Shown piece by piece: positions 60,997-64,000 of a stretch of DNA of 64,000 nt. Both the position numbers and the translations under genes were made by a program. How positions within the stretch are numbered: position 1 is the stretch's first letter; every line of letters begins with the position of its first letter. The notes under the pieces are model-generated. The model saw only the letters and a program-made list of their open reading frames with translations, made no database searches and was not told the origin of the DNA. Source of the DNA: an uncultured bacterium (lineage in GTDB: Bacteria > Cyanobacteriota > Vampirovibrionia > Gastranaerophilales > Gastranaerophilaceae); NCBI GenBank assembly GCA_949282215.1, contig CASDPF010000001.1:124001-188000 (forward strand), given 5' to 3'.

Positions 60997-61467
60997 TTAA
61001 TATCTGTAATGAGCAAAAGCCTTGTTAGCTTCAGCCATTTTGTGAGTATCTTCACGTTTTTTGCAAGCAGAACCTGAACCATTTGAAGCATCAATTAACT
61101 CATTAGTTAATTTGTCAATAAATGATTTACCGCTGCGTTTTTTAGCTGATTCAATAAGCCAAGAAGACGCAAGAGCAAAACCTCTGTCAGCTTTAACTTC
61201 GATTGGAACTTGGTAAGTGGAACCACCAATACGTCTAGCTTTAACTTCCAATAGAGGAGTTGCATTTGATAAAGCTTTTTGGAAAATTTCCATAGCTTTT
61301 TCATTAGTTCTTTCTTCAATTTTTTGCATAGTAGCATAGAAGATTTTTTCAGCTAATGATTTTTTACCGCGTCTCATAATACGGTTAATAAATTTTGATA
61401 TATCAACGCTGTTGTATACCGGATCTGCTAAAGGTATTCTTTTAGCTGGTTTAGAACGTCTGGACAT
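60997..61467 (-). CDS. rpsG: 30S ribosomal protein S7
   Basis: A 156-residue small-subunit head protein that binds 16S rRNA. The N-terminus [20 protein letters not shown], then RRGKKSLAEKIFY and GGSTYQVPIEVKADRGFALASSWL, are the typical RNA-binding parts. It starts at the last base of rpsL. The fusA and tuf genes that usually follow in the str operon are not here; a terminator comes directly after. Confidence 0.97.
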   Translation of the reverse strand: MSRRSKPAKRIPLADPVYNSVDISKFINRIMRRGKKSLAEKIFYATMQKIEERTNEKAMEIFQKALSNATPLLEVKARRIGGSTYQVPIEVKADRGFALASSWLIESAKKRSGKSFIDKLTNELIDASNGSGSACKKREDTHKMAEANKAFAHYRY

Positions 61468-61853
61468 TATTTCTTACCTCCTTTAGCATTTTTCTTAGCA
61501 CCGTATTTAGATCTGCTTTGAGCTCTGTTAGCAACACCTGCAGTATCTAAAGTACCACGGATAATGTGATAACGAACACCAGGAAGGTCTTTAACCCTTC
61601 CGCCTCTTATAAGAACAACACTGTGTTCCTGGAGGTTGTGACCGATACCTGGGATATATGAAGTAACTTCAAATCCGTTTGTTAATCTAACCCTTGCAAC
61701 TTTTCTCAAAGCTGAGTTAGGTTTTTTAGGGGTTGTAGTATAAACCCTTGTACATACTCCACGTCTTTGAGGACAATCCATCAAAGCAGGAGATTTTGTT
61801 TTGTCAGTAAGCTTTTTACGTTCTTGACGTACAAGCTGATTAATTGTAGGCAT
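61467..61853 (-). CDS. rpsL: 30S ribosomal protein S12
   Basis: A 128-residue decoding-centre protein. [34 protein letters not shown] is intact, as are the [21 protein letters not shown] and [16 protein letters not shown] loops. The Lys in TPKKPNS, where streptomycin-resistance changes arise in other bacteria, is the wild type Lys. It is the first gene of a short str operon with a leader of about 165 nt. Confidence 0.98.
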   Translation of the reverse strand: MPTINQLVRQERKKLTDKTKSPALMDCPQRRGVCTRVYTTTPKKPNSALRKVARVRLTNGFEVTSYIPGIGHNLQEHSVVLIRGGRVKDLPGVRYHIIRGTLDTAGVANRAQSRSKYGAKKNAKGGKK

Positions 61854-62018
61854 TTTTTTCTCCTTTATTAAGTAACATCATTTGTGAAGATTGAATCCTG
61901 AAACCCTTACGCATTCCGGTTCAACGAGCCATTCTTTCAATAGGGCAAAAATTGCTTCTTGTTTCGGCTCTGCTTCACTCACCAGAGTAATTTCAGCACG
62001 AAAATTCGACTATGGTGT
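61854..62018 (-). promoter_or_regulatory. rpsL leader, unusually GC-rich, with a 34-codon open frame
   Basis: The predicted 5' leader runs from about 62018 to the ribosome site of rpsL. The part at about 61890-62010 is visibly richer in G/C than the surroundings. It holds a short frame from GTG at 61982 to TGA at 61878 (34 codons) with protein-like content (EAEPKQEAIFALLKEW). It can also fold CTCTG/CAGAG around a 10-base loop, or pair GAGCC with GGCTC further on, two mutually exclusive folds. Either a leader peptide or a ribosomal-protein binding site is possible; neither is a known motif to me. Confidence 0.45.
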
Positions 62019-62024
62019 ACTATA

Positions 62025-62053
62025 ATTAAACAATGATGAATACTTTATGTCAA
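62025..62053 (-). promoter_or_regulatory. promoter of rpsL-rpsG
   Basis: On the minus strand a consensus TTGACA (62048-62053) is exactly 17 bp from TTTAAT (62025-62030), giving a start near 62018. Confidence 0.75.
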
Positions 62054-62076
62054 GTAGGACGGAACAATATGTAAAG

Positions 62077-62721
62077 TTAAAAATTAATAGGATAGTCTGA
62101 TTTAATCTGCCAACCGTCATTCATTATAAGAGCAGCACAATAACGTCTGTTTGAATTACTTTGTCTGCCACATCCAAAAGTAGAATTACTAATCAGATCA
62201 TTTCGGTTCTTAGCCTTTGCTGCATCGTGCTGACCATAAGGTATCAGCATTCTTTTTGACTTGTCTAATACAAAATAAAATGTATCTTTTCCGTCAACTC
62301 CTTCATCAACACTTGCAACAGGATAAAAAAGTACATGAGAAGTTCCGTAAAGAGCAGCAGAACCGTCGCTAAAATACATTTTAATCCCGCCTAAAGGAGC
62401 TTTTGTATCATAATAATATTCAGTTTTTATTGTTTTTATATATTTTTTCAGATAATTATTAAAAAACTCAATAGAACCTTCTGGGGTATTATAATTTCCA
62501 CCCCCCATCATATTCCATGTACTCATTTCGCCGTTATCTAGCTCAGACAATTTAATTGCTTGATTAAAAGACGAATAAAATTTTTGCATTCTTGTTACTA
62601 CTACCTGCTTCCTATATTTTCCTACTAGTGTTGGAATTGTCATTGAAGCTACTATACCTATGATTCCTAGCGTTATTAACACTTCAGCTAAAGTAAACCC
62701 CATCCTTTTTATATGTATCAT
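62077..62721 (-). CDS. orphan type IV pseudopilin-like protein (locus 6)
   Basis: A 214-residue protein with MGFTLAEVLITLGIIGIVASMTIP, the most canonical prepilin signal in the window (Gly at -1). The start at 62721 is preceded by GGGAGG; a second Met just before the GFTLAE motif is an alternative. The C-terminus Y-C-A-A-L-I-x4-W-x-I-x-x-D-Y-P places it with loci 1 and 4. It has a short N-terminal leader and no pilus machinery nearby. It is divergent from the XRE gene at 62856. Confidence 0.85.
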   Translation of the reverse strand: MIHIKRMGFTLAEVLITLGIIGIVASMTIPTLVGKYRKQVVVTRMQKFYSSFNQAIKLSELDNGEMSTWNMMGGGNYNTPEGSIEFFNNYLKKYIKTIKTEYYYDTKAPLGGIKMYFSDGSAALYGTSHVLFYPVASVDEGVDGKDTFYFVLDKSKRMLIPYGQHDAAKAKNRNDLISNSTFGCGRQSNSNRRYCAALIMNDGWQIKSDYPINF

Positions 62722-62801
62722 TTGTATTCCTCCCGATTAATTTATAGTAACACTTAATATTATACAACTATTACATATATTTTTCAATATATTTTACAAG
62801 C

Positions 62802-62812
62802 AACACTGTGTT
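62802..62812. promoter_or_regulatory. short palindrome in the locus 6 gap
   Basis: AACACTGTGTT is an 11-bp palindrome with a single-base centre, 44 bases before the regulator ATG. It is the only clear inverted repeat in this 134-bp gap, so its role as operator is tentative. Confidence 0.35.
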
Positions 62813-62855
62813 TTGAAAATTTAAAAAGATACGTAAAATATTATTAGAGGCTAAG

Positions 62856-63176
62856 ATGCAGCTAAAAAAAGAATTAGGAAAAAATATACAAAAATATAGA
62901 AAACTAAATAAAATAACTCAGGAAAAATTAGCTGAGGCGGTTGGACTGGAAATTAACAGTATAAGTTCAATAGAAACTGGCAAATATTTTCCGTCTCCTG
63001 ATAACCTTGTTAAAATAGCAACCGTTCTTAATATCAGTTTAAGTGAGCTTTTTGAATTCAATGAAGAATATTCCTGCGAAGATTATCTGACAGAAATTAA
63101 CAAAAAAATTAATCTTATTAAAAATGACAAAACAAAACTGTCAGCGATAAATTCATTTATAAAGACACTATATTAA
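62856..63176 (+). CDS. XRE-family helix-turn-helix regulator with C-terminal extension (locus 6)
   Basis: A 106-residue protein. The XRE domain is LGKNIQKYRKLNKITQEKLAEAVGLEINSISSIETGKYFPSPDNLVKIATVLNISLSELFEF. A 35-residue tail of charged helices (EEYSCEDYLTEINKKINLIKNDKTKL) is longer than in the other five regulators and could mediate dimerisation. Unlike most of them it has a recognisable ribosome site (AGAGG). It is divergent from the pseudopilin at 62077-62721. Confidence 0.88.
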   Translation: MQLKKELGKNIQKYRKLNKITQEKLAEAVGLEINSISSIETGKYFPSPDNLVKIATVLNISLSELFEFNEEYSCEDYLTEINKKINLIKNDKTKLSAINSFIKTLY

Positions 63177-63218
63177 ATATTTAATGCAAAAATGGAATTG
63201 TAAATCCAAAGAGCAAAT

Positions 63219-63710
63219 TTAAAGTTTAAACCCGCCATTTTTCTTAATATGTTCAACTAGTCCGCCATCTTCAAGCATTTTAATCATAACAGGCGGAAGC
63301 GGTTCAATAGGTATTATAGCTCCATTTGTAAGATTTTTAAGAATACCTTTTTCAATATCCAAATCTAACTCATCGCCGGCATTTATGCCGTCTGTATCAC
63401 ATTCAATAGCTAATAACCCGATATTAATAGAATTTCTGTAAAAAATTCTGGCAAAAGATTTAGCAATAACTGCACCCACGCCTGCTATTTTAATTATTTG
63501 CGGAGCATGTTCCCGAGAAGAACCAAGACCAAAGTTATTACCGGCAACAACAAAGTCGCCTTTAGACATTTTTGAAGCAAATTCAGGATCAGCATCTTCT
63601 AAAACATGCTTTGCAAACTCAGGCAAATTAGACCTTAAATGAAAAAGTCTGCCAGGTGCAATATGATCTGTAGAAATATTATCTCCGAATTTGAATGCTT
63701 TTCCCTTCAT
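63219..63710 (-). CDS. leuD: 3-isopropylmalate dehydratase small subunit (LeuD / HacB type)
   Basis: A 163-residue swivel-domain subunit. GDNISTDHIAPGR near the N-terminus and NNFGLGSSREHAPQIIKIAGVGAVIAKSFARIFYRNSINIGLLAIE are the typical block. It pairs with the large subunit encoded at 21809-23050. The short archaeal/clostridial type fits the short LeuC. It stands alone and is not next to leuC. Confidence 0.92.
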   Translation of the reverse strand: MKGKAFKFGDNISTDHIAPGRLFHLRSNLPEFAKHVLEDADPEFASKMSKGDFVVAGNNFGLGSSREHAPQIIKIAGVGAVIAKSFARIFYRNSINIGLLAIECDTDGINAGDELDLDIEKGILKNLTNGAIIPIEPLPPVMIKMLEDGGLVEHIKKNGGFKL

Positions 63711-63803
63711 AAAATCCTCTTTTCTATCTATTTATAATTATATTTTACTACAAAATAAGAAATCTGTGATATAATTAAGAAAAATGAAGATTTGAGGTAA
63801 ATT

Positions 63804-64000
63804 ATGTATTTTAGCAGAAAATGTAAAATAACTTATATATGCCATGGAGCGACAATATATTCTGATGAATTCAGATTTTCGGATGTAGATAACTATCCGC
63901 CTATAACAGAGAACGGATATGAGGAAATGGAAAAAATTTGTGACTATTTACGCAAAAGAGGTGTTAAAAATGATAAAATCTATTCATCACCTGCTACAAG
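63804..64000 (+). CDS. histidine-phosphatase family protein, N-terminal part (runs off the window)
   Basis: Sixty-five codons are visible, starting with TTGAGG before the ATG. ITYICHGATIYSDE aligns with the R-H-G-x-T catalytic motif of phosphoglycerate-mutase-like phosphatases, but the first Arg is Cys. PPITENGYEEMEKICDYL and KIYSSPATR follow as expected (L-T-x-x-G and the S-P-x-x-R motif). The replaced Arg could reduce activity. The rest lies beyond the window. Confidence 0.75.
   Translation, partial: MYFSRKCKITYICHGATIYSDEFRFSDVDNYPPITENGYEEMEKICDYLRKRGVKNDKIYSSPAT

Noticed and set aside
61854-62018. rpsL leader as a tRNA gene
   Set aside because: GGTTCAACGAG is reminiscent of a T-loop but no acceptor stem or D/anticodon arms can be drawn.
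1-64000. insertion sequences, prophage, integrases, CRISPR arrays
   Set aside because: No transposase, integrase, phage structural gene, terminal inverted repeats or repeat-spacer array was seen on either strand.

Overview
The window reads as part of the chromosome of an AT-rich, anaerobic, non-photosynthetic relative of cyanobacteria, most likely a gut Gastranaerophilales/Vampirovibrionia (Melainabacteria) lineage. The clues are an F-type ATP synthase operon in cyanobacterial order with two b-type subunits (atpB-E-F'-F-H-A-G), GlgC, a Na+-pumping biotin decarboxylase, superoxide reductase plus ferritin, and many orphan pseudopilins with the FTLAEVLITLGIIG signal helix. No photosynthesis gene is present. 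The lineage name is an inference from gene content and was not computed.

Layout. 1-2.5 kb: cca and the first pseudopilin/regulator pair. 2.8-6.3 kb: tandem membrane-protein paralogues of unknown function. 6.3-11.6 kb (minus): ATP synthase operon with an inserted zinc-finger membrane protein. 11.7-15.7 kb: birA-oadG-oadA-oadB. 15.8-20.6 kb: purN-like gene, a hidden 49-residue AbrB-type gene facing a decayed pseudopilin, glgC and two unknown genes. 20.5-26 kb (minus): ECF sigma/anti-sigma pair, leuC, a pseudopilin pair, YbaK-like deacylase, homocitrate/isopropylmalate synthase. 26-34 kb: TPR protein, membrane metallopeptidase-like protein, sensor kinase, FAD protein, matrixin-like protein. 34-38.8 kb: smc-scpA-scpB. 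38.9-46.7 kb: vWA protein, two pseudopilin pairs, PLD protein, YdjC/HpnK deacetylase, glycosyltransferase and a long-form SRP RNA. 46.8-51.5 kb: desulfoferrodoxin-ferritin and a phosphorelay operon. 51.5-57.8 kb: predicted surface or effector-like proteins, an SPFH protein and a candidate small RNA. 57.9-64 kb: wecB, glutaredoxin-like protein, a hybrid-cluster-protein homologue that has lost nearly all its metal ligands, rpsL-rpsG, the sixth pseudopilin pair, leuD and a partial histidine phosphatase.

The strongest candidate for an undescribed system is a set of six scattered cassettes. Each is one orphan type IV pseudopilin (one is a pseudogene) transcribed divergently from one very small DNA-binding protein: XRE-type at four loci, AbrB/MazE-type at one and another helix-turn-helix type at one. 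The shared intergenic gaps are 61-134 bp. Four of them hold clear palindromes, different at each locus and sometimes lying over a start codon or a -10 box; a fifth holds one short palindrome. This looks like a family of privately regulated surface-filament genes, possibly individual expression switches.

A second pattern is a group of unrelated, scattered proteins of unknown function sharing a short N-terminal motif of the form hydrophobic-x-Phe-x-(Gly/Ser) without a signal peptide.
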